Assembly (NCBI GenBank): GCA_946617675.1
Contig: CAMOKH010000097.1
Span: forward strand, 23,611-87,610
Length of the DNA: 64,000 nucleotides
Direction of reading: 5' to 3'
From: an uncultured Prevotellaceae bacterium
Lineage (GTDB): Bacteria > Bacteroidota > Bacteroidia > Bacteroidales > Bacteroidaceae
Shown here: positions 12,230-21,777 of the stretch, piece by piece
Layout of the letters: each line of letters begins with the position of its first letter
How positions within the stretch are numbered: the stretch's first letter is position 1
The notes under the pieces: generated by a model
The model's database searches: none
What the model saw: only the letters and a program-made list of their open reading frames with translations
What the model was told of the DNA's origin: nothing
Position numbers and translations under genes: made by a program

Positions 12230-14641
12230 CTGGCTGGCCGAGCACGAAAGGCTGAGCACGGCCGGGGTGCGGCCGCTCTGTATGAGCACCTGGGCCAGAC
12301 CGTTGAAGGCGGGGATGCTGAACTCTCGGCAGTCAGCCTGGCGCGGGTGATCCTCGCCCAAGTAGGCTGGGTCGCCATTGCCGGCGCCGAGAATGCGGCC
12401 CTCGCCCTGGAGTGTCAGCGTCAGCTGTGGACAGGCGTCGGGGACGATGCGCCCACGGGCGTCCTGTACCTCGACGGTGACGACGCTCAGGTCGCGCCCG
12501 TCGGCCGTAATGGTCTGGCGGTCGGCCTTCATCACAATCTTTGCAGCAGGCTTTGTCGTCTCTATAGTCTCGGTGAGCAGTCGCTTGCCGTTCTTGTAGC
12601 CTGTGGCCACGACGCGGCCTGGCTGGTAGGTGGCCGTCCACTTCAGGTGGCCGCCCTTAGGCATCTGCTTGCGGCCCAGCCGCTTGCCGTTCACCGTCAG
12701 CTCTACCTCGTCGCAGTTGCTGTAGGCCCAGATTTCCACCTCCTCGCCCTCGTGGCCCTGCAGGTTCCAGTGGGGGAAGATGTGGAGCACGGGCTCTTCC
12801 GTCCACCATGCCTTCAGATACCATGCCTCGTCCTTAGGGAATCCGCAGTAGTCGAGAATGCCGAACTCAGAATCGTGGGCAGGATAGCTGAGCGGGTTGG
12901 GCTCGCCGCGGTAGTCGAAGCCCGTCCAGTAGAACAGGCCGGCCGCCCAGGGGCGCTCGTCGTAGAACTTCCAGCCGCGCTCGATGACGTTCTCTATGTG
13001 GTGGTGGGTGGTGTCGCGGTTCATCGATACCATGTGGCCGGGCTTGTCGGCGCTGTTGAAGTAGACGCCGCGCGTGCCGCAGCCCGTGGTCTCCTCGGTG
13101 CCCACAATCTTCCAAGCGGGGTTGGCCTTCTTCCGGTTGTCAACGTCGTTCTGCACGATGTAGTTGAAGCCCACCACGTCGAGACCCTTGATGAGCTCCG
13201 TGCCGCCGGCGTTGGCCACGGTGCTGGGGCGCGTGGGGTCGTAGAGGCGGGTGTACTCGCGCATGGCCTCGGCCACGCGGGTGCCCTGGATGGTGTTCTC
13301 GAGTCCCCACTCCTCGTTGCCGTCGCTCCAGAGGATGATGCTGGGGTGGTTGCGGTCGCGCTTGATCATCCGCTCCAGCAGTCGCAGGTGCTCGTCGTTG
13401 ATGCCCATGAGGCGGTTCTCGTCGATGACGAGCATGCCCTCGCGGTCGCAGATGTCGAGCAGTGCGGGCGTCATGGGGTTGTGCGAGGCGCGGTAGGCGT
13501 TGCAGCCCAGCTCCTTCAGCCGCTTGATGCGCCAGGCCTGCAGGGCGTCGGGGATGGCAGCCCCCACGCCGGCGTGGTCCTGGTGCATGTTGACGCCTTT
13601 CAGCTTCAGCGGCTGGCCGTTCAGCAGGAAGCCGCGGTCGGCCGTGAAGCTGATGTCGCGGATGCCCGTCGTCGTCTCGTAGACGTCGGTCACGCGGCCG
13701 TCGGCCTTGACCGTTGTCACCACCTTATATAAATAAGGGTCGGCCGTCGACCAGAGGTGGGGCTTGTTTAAGTGAAGAGTGAAAAGTGAAGAGTGAAGAG
13801 TTTGCTTCGCCTTCAAGGTGAGGGTCAAGGGGTTGGACTTGGCGACCTCCTGACCGTCAGCATCAAGCAGGCGGTGGTTGACTTCACACTGTTGCATGGT
13901 CAGTGAGTGGTTGCTGATGTCTGTCTCCACGTGGATGGTGGCCTCGGCATAGGGCGGCCTGAGCTCGGCCCAGACGAACGTGCCGAAGGGGGCCACGCTG
14001 ACGTCGGCCGACTTCACGAGCCACACGTCGCGGTAGATGCCGGCACCCTCGTAGAACCAGCCCTCCTCGAGCGAGGCGTCGGCGCGCACGCAGATGAGGT
14101 TCTCGTCGCCATACTTGACGTAGGGCGTGATGTCGTAGACCTGGGTGGCATAGCCGCTGGGCTCAGTGCCCATGTAGAAGCCGTTGAACCACACCTGGGC
14201 GTTGCGGAAGATGCCGTCGAAGCGCAGCATCAGCCGCTTGCCGAGGTCGTCGCGGCCGATGGTGAGCGTCTTGCGATACCAGCCGACGCTCGTGGCGGGA
14301 TATTTGTAGCCCACGGTCTTGTAGCCGTGCGAGTGGCTGGCCTCGCGGGCGTAGGGCAGGGTGGTGACCCAGTCGTGAGGCAGGCGCACGGTCTGCCAGG
14401 CCGAGTCGTCGAACTTCTGGGCGTAGGGGCCCTCGTTGTGTATGGAGTTGGCCTTCGTCAGGTAGTTGAAGTACTCCGTGCCGCAGCCGAAGTCCTGCTT
14501 CGGGTCGGCGGCGTGGCCGAGTGCGAAGCGCCACCCCTCGTCGAGCAGCGTTGCCTGGCGCAGGTTCTGCGTGTTGGCTGTGATGGTGGCTGCGCAGGCC
14601 AGTAGTGATGCGAGCAGCCGGTGGGTCAGTGTCTTGTTCAT
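12194..14641 (-). CDS. Glycoside hydrolase family 2 (beta-galactosidase-like), secreted
   Basis: AYRASHNPMTPALLDICDREGMLVIDE, NHPSIILWSDGNEEW, GTEETTG, YWTGFDYRGEPNPLSYPAHDSEFGILDYCGFPKDEAWYLKAWW. Confidence 0.92.
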   Translation of the reverse strand: MNKTLTHRLLASLLACAATITANTQNLRQATLLDEGWRFALGHAADPKQDFGCGTEYFNYLTKANSIHNEGPYAQKFDDSAWQTVRLPHDWVTTLPYAREASHSHGYKTVGYKYPATSVGWYRKTLTIGRDDLGKRLMLRFDGIFRNAQVWFNGFYMGTEPSGYATQVYDITPYVKYGDENLICVRADASLEEGWFYEGAGIYRDVWLVKSADVSVAPFGTFVWAELRPPYAEATIHVETDISNHSLTMQQCEVNHRLLDADGQEVAKSNPLTLTLKAKQTLHSSLFTLHLNKPHLWSTADPYLYKVVTTVKADGRVTDVYETTTGIRDISFTADRGFLLNGQPLKLKGVNMHQDHAGVGAAIPDALQAWRIKRLKELGCNAYRASHNPMTPALLDICDREGMLVIDENRLMGINDEHLRLLERMIKRDRNHPSIILWSDGNEEWGLENTIQGTRVAEAMREYTRLYDPTRPSTVANAGGTELIKGLDVVGFNYIVQNDVDNRKKANPAWKIVGTEETTGCGTRGVYFNSADKPGHMVSMNRDTTHHHIENVIERGWKFYDERPWAAGLFYWTGFDYRGEPNPLSYPAHDSEFGILDYCGFPKDEAWYLKAWWTEEPVLHIFPHWNLQGHEGEEVEIWAYSNCDEVELTVNGKRLGRKQMPKGGHLKWTATYQPGRVVATGYKNGKRLLTETIETTKPAAKIVMKADRQTITADGRDLSVVTVEVQDARGRIVPDACPQLTLTLQGEGRILGAGNGDPAYLGEDHPRQADCREFSIPAFNGLAQVLIQSGRTPAVLSLSCSASQLKPASLNITAK
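13771..13803. repeat. Heptamer tandem repeat inside GH2 gene (AAGTGAA/GAGTGAA)
   Basis: aagtgaa-gagtgaa-aagtgaa-gagtgaa-gag; encodes LHSSLFTLHL on the - strand. Confidence 0.7.
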
Positions 14642-14678
14642 AGGTCGTGTAGTGGGGTTCGTTTGTAGTTTACGGGTA

Positions 14679-14686
14679 CAAAGGTA
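14679..14686 (-). promoter_or_regulatory. Bacteroidetes -7 box TACCTTTG for the GH2 gene
   Basis: caaaggta on + strand, 38 nt upstream of the GH2 start at 14641. Confidence 0.6.
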
Positions 14687-14740
14687 AGACAATAACTCCA
14701 AAAACAATGCGACTTTCTTGTTTTTATTCTGTTTTTTTCG

Positions 14741-14748
14741 TATTTTTG
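14741..14748 (+). promoter_or_regulatory. Bacteroidetes -7 box TATTTTTG for the ABC transporter pair
   Basis: cgTATTTTTGcacc 23 nt upstream of ATG at 14772. Confidence 0.65.
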
Positions 14749-14771
14749 CACCAGAAAAGCTAAAACCAGAC

Positions 14772-16598
14772 ATGATAAAGACCCTTTACCGACAGATAGG
14801 CCGCTACTGGAAGGCCTCGCTGCTGACGCCCCTGTGGACGGCACTGGAGGTGGTGATGGACGTGCTCATACCCTACGTCACGGCCTCGCTCATTGACCGC
14901 GGCATCAATGCCGGCGACATCTCGCAGGTGTACTACTACGGAGCGATAATGATTGGCATGGCGTTCCTCTCGCTCGCCTTCGGCATCATGGCCGGGCGCT
15001 CGGTGGCCTACGCCGCCACGGGCTTTGCCGCCAACGTCAGGCGGGCGATGTACCGCAATATTCAGCGCTTCGCCTTCTCTGACATCGACAAGTACTCCAC
15101 CTCGGGACTCGTCACCCGCATGACTACCGATGTGTCGAACCTGCAGAACGCCTACCAGCAGATTCTGCGCATCACCGTCAGGGCGCCCTTCCGCCTGCTG
15201 CTCAGCATCGTGATGTGTCTGGTCATCGACGCCCGCCTATCGTTCATCTTCATCGTGGCGATGGTCGTGCTGAGCTTCTCGCTCTACAACATCATCTCGC
15301 GGGTGGCGCGGCTCTTCCGGCAGGTGTTCGAGAAGTACGACGACCTGAACCAGAGCGTGCAGGAAAACGTCCAGGCCATCCGCGTGGTCAAGGCCTTCGT
15401 CCGCGAAGACTACGAGAACCAGAAGTTCGGGCGTGCCGCCGAGGCACTATATAAGTTATATGTACGCGCGGAGAGCCTGATGGCGCTGAACCACCCCGTG
15501 ATGAACCTCGTGGTCTACGGCTGCATCATCGCCCTGTCGTGGTGGGGCGCCCACTTCATCGTCGGCGGCACGCTGACCACGGGCGAGCTGACCAGCCTCT
15601 TCACCTACGTGATGTCAATCCTGCAGTCGCTGATGATGCTCTCGATGATCTTTGTCATGCTGACGCAGAGTGCCGCCTCGGCGCGCCGCGTCTGCGAGGT
15701 CATCGACGAGCAGCCCGACATCGTGAACCCCGAGAATCCCGTCTACGAGGTCAGCGACGGCAGTGTGGAGTTCCGGGGGGTAAGGTTTGACTATAAGCCC
15801 ACCCCCGGCCCCTCCCCAAGGGAGGGGGGCGGAGAATACCAGACTCCCCTCCCTTGGGGAGGGGGCGGGGGTGGGCCTCACCGCCGCTCGGCCCTCTACA
15901 ACGTCACGTTCAGCATCGGCAGCGGCGAGACCATCGGCGTCATCGGCGGCACCGGCTCGGGTAAGTCGACGCTCGTCAGTCTGATTTCGCGACTCTACGA
16001 CGCCGGGCAGGGCGAGGTGCTGGTAGGCGGGCGCAATGTGCGCGACTACGACCTGGCGACGCTGCGCTCCTCGGTGGCCGTCGTGCTGCAGCAGAACACA
16101 CTCTTCAGCGGAACGGTGCTCGACAACCTGCGCTGGGGCAACCCCAAGGCCACGGTCGAGGAGTGCCGCGAGGCCTGCCGGCTGGCCCAGGCCGACGACT
16201 TCATCATGGAGATGCCCGAGCAGTACGACACCCGCATCGAGCAGGGCGGCACCAACGTCTCTGGCGGACAGAAGCAGCGCCTCTGCATTGCCCGCGCCCT
16301 GCTGAAGCGGCCGAAGGTGTTGGTGCTCGACGACTCCACGTCGGCCTGCGACACCCAGACCGACGCCCGCATACAGCGCGCCTTCCGCGAGGAGCTGCCC
16401 GACGTGACGAAGCTGATCATCGCCCAGCGCATATCGAGCGTGGAGCACTGCGACCGCATCCTCGTGATGGATGGCGGCGCCGTCACCGGCTTCGACACCC
16501 ACGAGCGGCTGCTCGCGACGAACGCCCTCTACCGTGAGATTTACGACATACAGACCGCCGACAGCGGCGACTTCGACGTGAAAGGAGGTGAACAATGA
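14772..16598 (+). CDS. ABC exporter (fused permease/ATPase), subunit 1
   Basis: Walker A GGTGSGKST, signature NVSGGQKQRL, Walker B VLVLDDSTSACD; six-TM N-terminal region; in-frame insertion KPTPGPSPREGGGEYQTPLPWGGGGGGPHRR. Confidence 0.92.
   Translation: MIKTLYRQIGRYWKASLLTPLWTALEVVMDVLIPYVTASLIDRGINAGDISQVYYYGAIMIGMAFLSLAFGIMAGRSVAYAATGFAANVRRAMYRNIQRFAFSDIDKYSTSGLVTRMTTDVSNLQNAYQQILRITVRAPFRLLLSIVMCLVIDARLSFIFIVAMVVLSFSLYNIISRVARLFRQVFEKYDDLNQSVQENVQAIRVVKAFVREDYENQKFGRAAEALYKLYVRAESLMALNHPVMNLVVYGCIIALSWWGAHFIVGGTLTTGELTSLFTYVMSILQSLMMLSMIFVMLTQSAASARRVCEVIDEQPDIVNPENPVYEVSDGSVEFRGVRFDYKPTPGPSPREGGGEYQTPLPWGGGGGGPHRRSALYNVTFSIGSGETIGVIGGTGSGKSTLVSLISRLYDAGQGEVLVGGRNVRDYDLATLRSSVAVVLQQNTLFSGTVLDNLRWGNPKATVEECREACRLAQADDFIMEMPEQYDTRIEQGGTNVSGGQKQRLCIARALLKRPKVLVLDDSTSACDTQTDARIQRAFREELPDVTKLIIAQRISSVEHCDRILVMDGGAVTGFDTHERLLATNALYREIYDIQTADSGDFDVKGGEQ
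15796..15877. repeat. GC-rich inverted repeat inserted in frame in ABC transporter gene
   Basis: Arms gcccacccccggcccctccccaagggagggg / cccctcccttggggagggggcgggggtgggcc, near perfect inverted match. Confidence 0.85.
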
Positions 16599-18433
16599 GA
16601 CAACCCAGTTTTGGAGGCCCTCGCGGTCAGCGCGCACAGGCCGGATTTCAGAAGATAGACCGCCGGACGCGCAGCATCATCTGGCGCATGGCCCGCATGG
16701 TGCTCAGCGACTACAAGTTCTCTATCGGCGTGGTGCTCGTCTGCATCGTCGTGACGTCGGTGACGACGCTCGCCTCGACGCTCTTCACGCGTACGCTGAT
16801 AGACGACTACATCGTGCCGCTGACGCAGACGGACAACCCTGAGTACCACTCGCTGGCACAGGTGCTCTTCAAGCTCGGACTGGTGCTGCTCGTCGGCGTC
16901 GTCTGCTCGTATCTCTACAACCGCCTGATGATCAACGTCTCGCAGGGCACCCAGCTGCGCCTGCGCCGACAGCTGTTCGAGCGCATGGAGCGGCTGCCCA
17001 TCAGCTACTTCGACCAGCGGCAGCACGGCGACATCATGTCGGTCTATACCAACGACGTCGACTCGCTGCGGCAGATGATCTCGACGGCCCTGGCCCAGGT
17101 CTTCAACTCGGTCATCACCATTGGCGTCACGCTGGCCTCGATGGTGGTGCTCAGCGTGCCGCTGACGCTCGTCAGCTGTGTCATGGCCGTGGTGATGATG
17201 GTCACCACCACGCAGCTGGGCAAGCGGTCGCGCCGCTACTTCCGCACGCAGCAGGAGTCGCTGGGCCGCGTCAACGGCTTTATCGAGGAGATGATGACGG
17301 GCCAGAAGGTGGTTAAGGTCTTCTGCCGCGAGCAGCAGGCCATCAGCGACTTCGAGGCTATCAACGAGCAGCTGCGCTCGTCGGCCTGCAGTGCCAACCG
17401 CATAGCCAACATCGTGATGCCCGTCAACGGCAACCTGTCGAACCTCGGCTACGTGCTCATCGCCGTCGTCGGCGCCACGCTGGCCCTCGGCAACTTTTCA
17501 CTTTTCACTTTTCACTTATCACTTGGAACCATAGTTGCCTTCCTGACGCTGAACAAGAGCTTCACGCAGCCCATCACCCACGTCTCGCAGCAGATTAACT
17601 CGGTGCTCAACGCCGCCGTCGGTGTCGAGCGCGTGTTCACGCTGATGGACGCTCAACCCGAGGTGGACGAAGGGAAAACCGAGCTTGACAGCCCGAAGGG
17701 CGACGTCGACTTCCGTCACGTTGACTTCGGCTATGTGCCTGAGAAACAGGTGCTCTTCGACATCGACATCAATACGCAGCCCGGCCAGAAGATTGCCTTC
17801 GTGGGCGGAACGGGGGCCGGCAAGACCACTGTCATCAACCTCATCAACCGCTTCTACGAGGTGGGCAGCGGCGAGGTGCTCTACGACGGCATACCCATCA
17901 CCCACATCAGCAAGCAGTCGCTGCGCCACTCGATGAGTATCGTGCTGCAGGAGACGCACCTCTTCACCGGAACGGTGCTTGAAAACATACGCTACGGCCG
18001 CCTCGACGCCACCGACGACGACTGCATACGCGCCGCACAGATGGTAGGCGCCCACGACTTCATACGCCGTCTGGCCAATGGCTACCAGACGATGCTGCAG
18101 GGCGACGGCGGCAACCTCTCGCAGGGCGAGCGCCAGCTGCTGGCCATTGCCCGCGCCGCCGTGGCCGACCCGCCCGTGCTCATTCTCGACGAGGCAACCT
18201 CATCAATTGACACGCGCACCGAACAGCTCGTGCAGCGCGGCATGGACACCATCATGCAGGGTCGTACCACGTTCGTCATTGCCCACCGTCTCTCCACCGT
18301 GCGCAATGCCGACCAGATTATCGTCCTCGACCACGGCCGCATCGTCGAGCATGGCACCCACGCCGAGCTCATGGCTCAGCGCGGCCGCTACTATCAGCTG
18401 AACGTCGGCGGCGATACCGATTTGCTGAAGTGA
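16595..18433 (+). CDS. ABC exporter (fused permease/ATPase), subunit 2
   Basis: Walker A GGTGAGKTT, NLSQGERQLLAIARA, VLILDEATSSID; ATGA overlap with subunit 1. Confidence 0.93.
   Translation: MRQPSFGGPRGQRAQAGFQKIDRRTRSIIWRMARMVLSDYKFSIGVVLVCIVVTSVTTLASTLFTRTLIDDYIVPLTQTDNPEYHSLAQVLFKLGLVLLVGVVCSYLYNRLMINVSQGTQLRLRRQLFERMERLPISYFDQRQHGDIMSVYTNDVDSLRQMISTALAQVFNSVITIGVTLASMVVLSVPLTLVSCVMAVVMMVTTTQLGKRSRRYFRTQQESLGRVNGFIEEMMTGQKVVKVFCREQQAISDFEAINEQLRSSACSANRIANIVMPVNGNLSNLGYVLIAVVGATLALGNFSLFTFHLSLGTIVAFLTLNKSFTQPITHVSQQINSVLNAAVGVERVFTLMDAQPEVDEGKTELDSPKGDVDFRHVDFGYVPEKQVLFDIDINTQPGQKIAFVGGTGAGKTTVINLINRFYEVGSGEVLYDGIPITHISKQSLRHSMSIVLQETHLFTGTVLENIRYGRLDATDDDCIRAAQMVGAHDFIRRLANGYQTMLQGDGGNLSQGERQLLAIARAAVADPPVLILDEATSSIDTRTEQLVQRGMDTIMQGRTTFVIAHRLSTVRNADQIIVLDHGRIVEHGTHAELMAQRGRYYQLNVGGDTDLLK
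17494..17526. repeat. Heptamer tandem repeat inside ABC exporter gene (TTCACTT x3 + ATCACTT)
   Basis: ttttcac-ttttcac-ttttcac-ttatcac-tt; encodes FSLFTFHLSL. Confidence 0.75.
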
Positions 18434-18479
18434 GGAAACGGCACTGAACCGGCCCCATTCTGCCTCAGTGCATATAAAT

Positions 18480-18559
18480 GAATTTCACGAATTATACGAA
18501 TTGAGCCATACCAGTAATCGGTGGGCGGTGAATTCGTATAATTCGTGAAATTCGTAGTC
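18480..18559. terminator. 9-mer-based inverted repeat (ACGAATTNN family) between convergent genes
   Basis: gaatttcacgaattatacgaatt ... aattcgtataattcgtgaaattcgtag; lies between convergent ABC exporter and pheS. Confidence 0.6.
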
Positions 18560-18569
18560 AGGACTCCGC

Positions 18570-19628
18570 TTAGTCGGCAGCCTCGAACTCCTCCAGGAAG
18601 CGGGTGTCGTTCTCGGAGAACAGGCGCAGGTCGTTGACGCGGTACTTCAGGTTGGTGATGCGCTCCACGCCCATGCCGAAGGCGTAGCCCGAATAGCGCT
18701 TCGAGTCGATGCCACACTGCTCAAGCACGTTGGGGTCGACCATGCCGCAGCCGAGGATTTCGACCCAGCCCGTGTGCTTGCAGAAGCCGCAGCCTTCGCC
18801 GCCGCAGATGAAGCACGAGATGTCCATCTCGGCACTCGGTTCCGTGAACGGGAAGTAGGAGGGGCGCAGGCGGATCTTCGTATCGGGGCCGAACATCTCC
18901 TTGGCAAACGAGAGCAGCACCTGCTTCAGGTCGGTGAACGAGACGTTCTCGTCGATGTAGAGTCCCTCCACCTGGTGGAAGAAGCAGTGGGCGCGGGCCG
19001 TGATGGCCTCGTTGCGATAGACGCGGCCGGGACAGATGACGCGGATGGGGGCCTTCAGCTGGCCGTCCTCGGTGTGCATCTGCTCCATGACGCGGGCCTG
19101 CACCGAACTGGTGTGCGAGCGCAGCAGAATGTTCTTGGTCACGTCGTCAGGATGCTGCGAGACGAAGAACGTGTCCTGCATGTCGCGGGCGGGGTGGTCG
19201 GCGGCGAAGTTCATTTTCGTGAAGACGTGGAGGTCGTCCTCCACCTCGGGGCCGTCGGCCAGCACGAATCCCATGCGCGAGAAGATGTCGATAATCTCGT
19301 TGGTGACGATGGTCAGCGGGTGGCGCGTGCCGAGCTTAATGGGGTAGGGCGTACGCGTCAGGTCGGTCTGCTCGTCGCCCGTCTCCTGAGTCTCGCACTG
19401 CTCGCGCAGCTGGTTGATGCGCTCCTGTGCCATCTGCTTCAGCTCGTTAATCTTCATGCCGATGGTCTTCTTCTCGTCGGCAGCCACGTTGCGGAAGTCG
19501 TTCATCAGGGCCGTAATCTCGCCCTTCTTGCTGAGGTATTTCAGTCGCAGTTGTTCTACTTCGTCAGCGTTGTTGGCGCTCAGCGTCTGTACTTCTTTCA
19601 GAAGCTGGTCTATCTTGTCGAGTATCAT
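18570..19628 (-). CDS. pheS: Phenylalanyl-tRNA synthetase alpha subunit
   Basis: RTPYPIKLGTRHPLTIVTNEIIDIF, MGFVLADGPEVEDD, FTEPSAEMDISCFICGGEGCGFCKHTGWVEILGCGMVDPNV, YAFGMGVERI. Confidence 0.97.
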   Translation of the reverse strand: MILDKIDQLLKEVQTLSANNADEVEQLRLKYLSKKGEITALMNDFRNVAADEKKTIGMKINELKQMAQERINQLREQCETQETGDEQTDLTRTPYPIKLGTRHPLTIVTNEIIDIFSRMGFVLADGPEVEDDLHVFTKMNFAADHPARDMQDTFFVSQHPDDVTKNILLRSHTSSVQARVMEQMHTEDGQLKAPIRVICPGRVYRNEAITARAHCFFHQVEGLYIDENVSFTDLKQVLLSFAKEMFGPDTKIRLRPSYFPFTEPSAEMDISCFICGGEGCGFCKHTGWVEILGCGMVDPNVLEQCGIDSKRYSGYAFGMGVERITNLKYRVNDLRLFSENDTRFLEEFEAAD

Positions 19629-19679
19629 GATTATTTACGATTTACTGATTATCTATTTACGATTTTGTCAATTCGGCTG

Positions 19680-19687
19680 CAAAGGTA
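19680..19687 (-). promoter_or_regulatory. Bacteroidetes -7 box TACCTTTG for pheS
   Basis: caaaggta on + strand, about 50 nt upstream of pheS start. Confidence 0.55.
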
Positions 19688-19731
19688 CGAAATAATTATC
19701 GATTTCTTACAAAGAATTAAGAATTATTTTG

Positions 19732-19739
19732 TAACTTTG
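19732..19739 (+). promoter_or_regulatory. Bacteroidetes -7 box TAACTTTG for 19765 CDS
   Basis: ttttgTAACTTTGcacg 25 nt upstream of ATG. Confidence 0.65.
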
Positions 19740-19764
19740 CACGCTGAATTCAGAAAGACTGACA

Positions 19765-20616
19765 ATGAAGAGGCTTTCTTTGGTTGCATTGGCACTGGCT
19801 CTACTGATGCTTTCGTGCAAGGGTGGGCAGACGGCAGCACCGACCGACACCGCGTCGGCCGACTCTGCCGACACCGCCGCTACTGACAGCGTCGGCGAGG
19901 TGCTCGACACGCTGGAACAGCTCATCACCGAGACGCCTATGCCACGCGCCGCCGACGAGCTGTTCGACGACTTCCTGTTCAACTTCGCCGCCAACCGTAA
20001 GCTACAGATGGAGCGCATAGCCTTCCCCCTGCAGACGATACGTAACGGCAAGACGACCCGCGTGGGCCGCGGCGAGTGGCAGATGGAGCACTTCTTCATG
20101 CGCCAGGATTTCTACACCGTGCTCTTCGACGACCAGCAGCAGATGGAACTCGTGCGCGACACGTCGGTCAGCCAGGCTACGGTTGAAAAGATTTACTTCA
20201 ACACCAGGGCCGTGATACAGTACAAGTTCCGCCGTGTGAAGGGTGCCTGGATGCTGTTGGAGGTCGTCACAGAGCCGATAGCCCAGAACCGCAACGCATC
20301 GTTCCTGGAGTTCTACCACCAGTTTGTCACCGACTCGGCATTCCAGGCCGAGAGTCTGGGCCAGACTGTGACGTTCGTGGGTCCCGACCCCGACGACGAC
20401 TTCGCCCAGATGGAGGGCATACTGACGCCCGACACGTGGCCGGCCTTTGCACCGGAGCTGCCCGACCGCATGATTTACAACATCGTCTACGGCAAACCGC
20501 AGGGCGACTCCGACCAGAAGGTCTTCGTCATGCGCGGCATTGCCAACGGTCTGGAGGTTGAGATGACCTTCAGCCGCGACGGGGGGCAGTGGCGGCTCGT
20601 GAAGCTCGTGGAGTGA
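19765..20616 (+). CDS. DUF4348-like lipoprotein
   Basis: Lipobox-like LLMLSC; single uninterrupted ORF with promoter. Confidence 0.6.
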   Translation: MKRLSLVALALALLMLSCKGGQTAAPTDTASADSADTAATDSVGEVLDTLEQLITETPMPRAADELFDDFLFNFAANRKLQMERIAFPLQTIRNGKTTRVGRGEWQMEHFFMRQDFYTVLFDDQQQMELVRDTSVSQATVEKIYFNTRAVIQYKFRRVKGAWMLLEVVTEPIAQNRNASFLEFYHQFVTDSAFQAESLGQTVTFVGPDPDDDFAQMEGILTPDTWPAFAPELPDRMIYNIVYGKPQGDSDQKVFVMRGIANGLEVEMTFSRDGGQWRLVKLVE

Positions 20617-20633
20617 GGAGTGTGAATTGAGAT

Positions 20634-21635
20634 ATGTTAGATATACGCGATTATAGTCTTTTGGAGCATAATACGTTTGGCATCTATGCACGGTGCCGGC
20701 GTTTCATGAGCTTCCTGTCAATCGAGGAGGCCAAGGAGGTGGCAGCCCAGCTGCGAGCCGACGACGCTCCTTATATAATAATAGGTGGCGGCAGCAACCT
20801 GCTGCTCACCGGCGACTACGACGGTACGGTGGTGCGGTCGCGCATCTTTCTGGCCTGCGAGAAAGGCGATACCGTCAGCTGCGGCAGCGGCGTGAGGTTC
20901 GACGAACTGGTTGAGGAGACCCTCCGCCACGGACTCTACGGTCTTGAGAACTTGTCGTATATTCCCGGCGACGTCGGCGCTGCAGCCGTCCAGAACATCG
21001 GGGCCTACGGTGTCGAGGTAAAGGACCTGATAAAGCATGTGTGGGCCATCGAGATTGCCACCGGCGAGTTGCGGTGCTTCAGCGCCGAGGAGTGTGGCTA
21101 TGGCTACCGCTACAGCCGTTTCAAGGACGAGTGGCGCGGCCGCTACCTGATAACGCAGGTGGACTTCCAGCTGAGCCGTCAGTTCGTGCCTCATCTGGAC
21201 TACGGTAACATCAGGCGGGAGCTGGACGAGCGCCACATCACCGAGCCGACGGCTATGGAACTGCGAACCATCATCACCCTGATGCGCCAGGAGAAACTGC
21301 CCGACCCGCGCGTGCTGGGCAATGCCGGCAGCTTCTTCATGAATCCCGTCGTCAGCCGACAGCAGTATGAGCAGTTGGCGGCCCAGTATCCGCAGATGCC
21401 CCACTACTACGTCGACGAAGCCCACGAGAAGATTCCCGCCGGGTGGATGATCGAGCAGTGCGGGTGGAAGGGACGCTCCCTGGGCCGGGCTGGCGTTCAC
21501 GACCGCCAGGCACTGGTGCTGGTGAACCTCGGCGGGGCAACGGGCCGCGAGATTGTCGAGCTGTGCCACGCTATTCAGCACGACGTCAGCGAGCGGTTCG
21601 GCATCATGCTGCAGCCCGAGGTGAACATCGTGTAG
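20634..21635 (+). CDS. murB: UDP-N-acetylenolpyruvoylglucosamine reductase MurB
   Basis: YIIIGGGSNLLLT, YIPGDVGAAAVQNIGAYGVEVKD, GYRYSRFK, LGNAGSFFMNPVV, AGWMIEQCGWKG. Confidence 0.96.
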   Translation: MLDIRDYSLLEHNTFGIYARCRRFMSFLSIEEAKEVAAQLRADDAPYIIIGGGSNLLLTGDYDGTVVRSRIFLACEKGDTVSCGSGVRFDELVEETLRHGLYGLENLSYIPGDVGAAAVQNIGAYGVEVKDLIKHVWAIEIATGELRCFSAEECGYGYRYSRFKDEWRGRYLITQVDFQLSRQFVPHLDYGNIRRELDERHITEPTAMELRTIITLMRQEKLPDPRVLGNAGSFFMNPVVSRQQYEQLAAQYPQMPHYYVDEAHEKIPAGWMIEQCGWKGRSLGRAGVHDRQALVLVNLGGATGREIVELCHAIQHDVSERFGIMLQPEVNIV

Positions 21636-21689
21636 CTGTCGCCGACCGCCTTTTTCACCGATTTGTTTGGCGGTTTCGACTTTATTTCG

Positions 21690-21697
21690 TAATTTTG
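21690..21697 (+). promoter_or_regulatory. Bacteroidetes -7 box TAATTTTG
   Basis: ttcgTAATTTTGcaccg upstream of 21778 CDS. Confidence 0.65.
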
Positions 21698-21777
21698 CAC
21701 CGTCTTACGGGAACTCGGGTGTCCTCGCCCGCCTACAGCTAACAACCAATTTTTACTAACAATAAACAATTAAGCGT

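Noticed and set aside
12347-13732. 461-aa + strand ORF opposite the GH2 gene
   Set aside because: Antisense shadow of a clear GH2 coding sequence; no recognisable domain.
15615-16637. 340-aa - strand ORF opposite ABC exporter
   Set aside because: Antisense to Walker/signature-containing gene; includes the palindromic repeat, which gives open frames on both strands.
18394-18717. 107-aa - strand ORF with NFTNYTN segment
   Set aside because: Spans the ACGAATT inverted repeat and overlaps pheS out of frame; the TNYTN string is repeat-derived.
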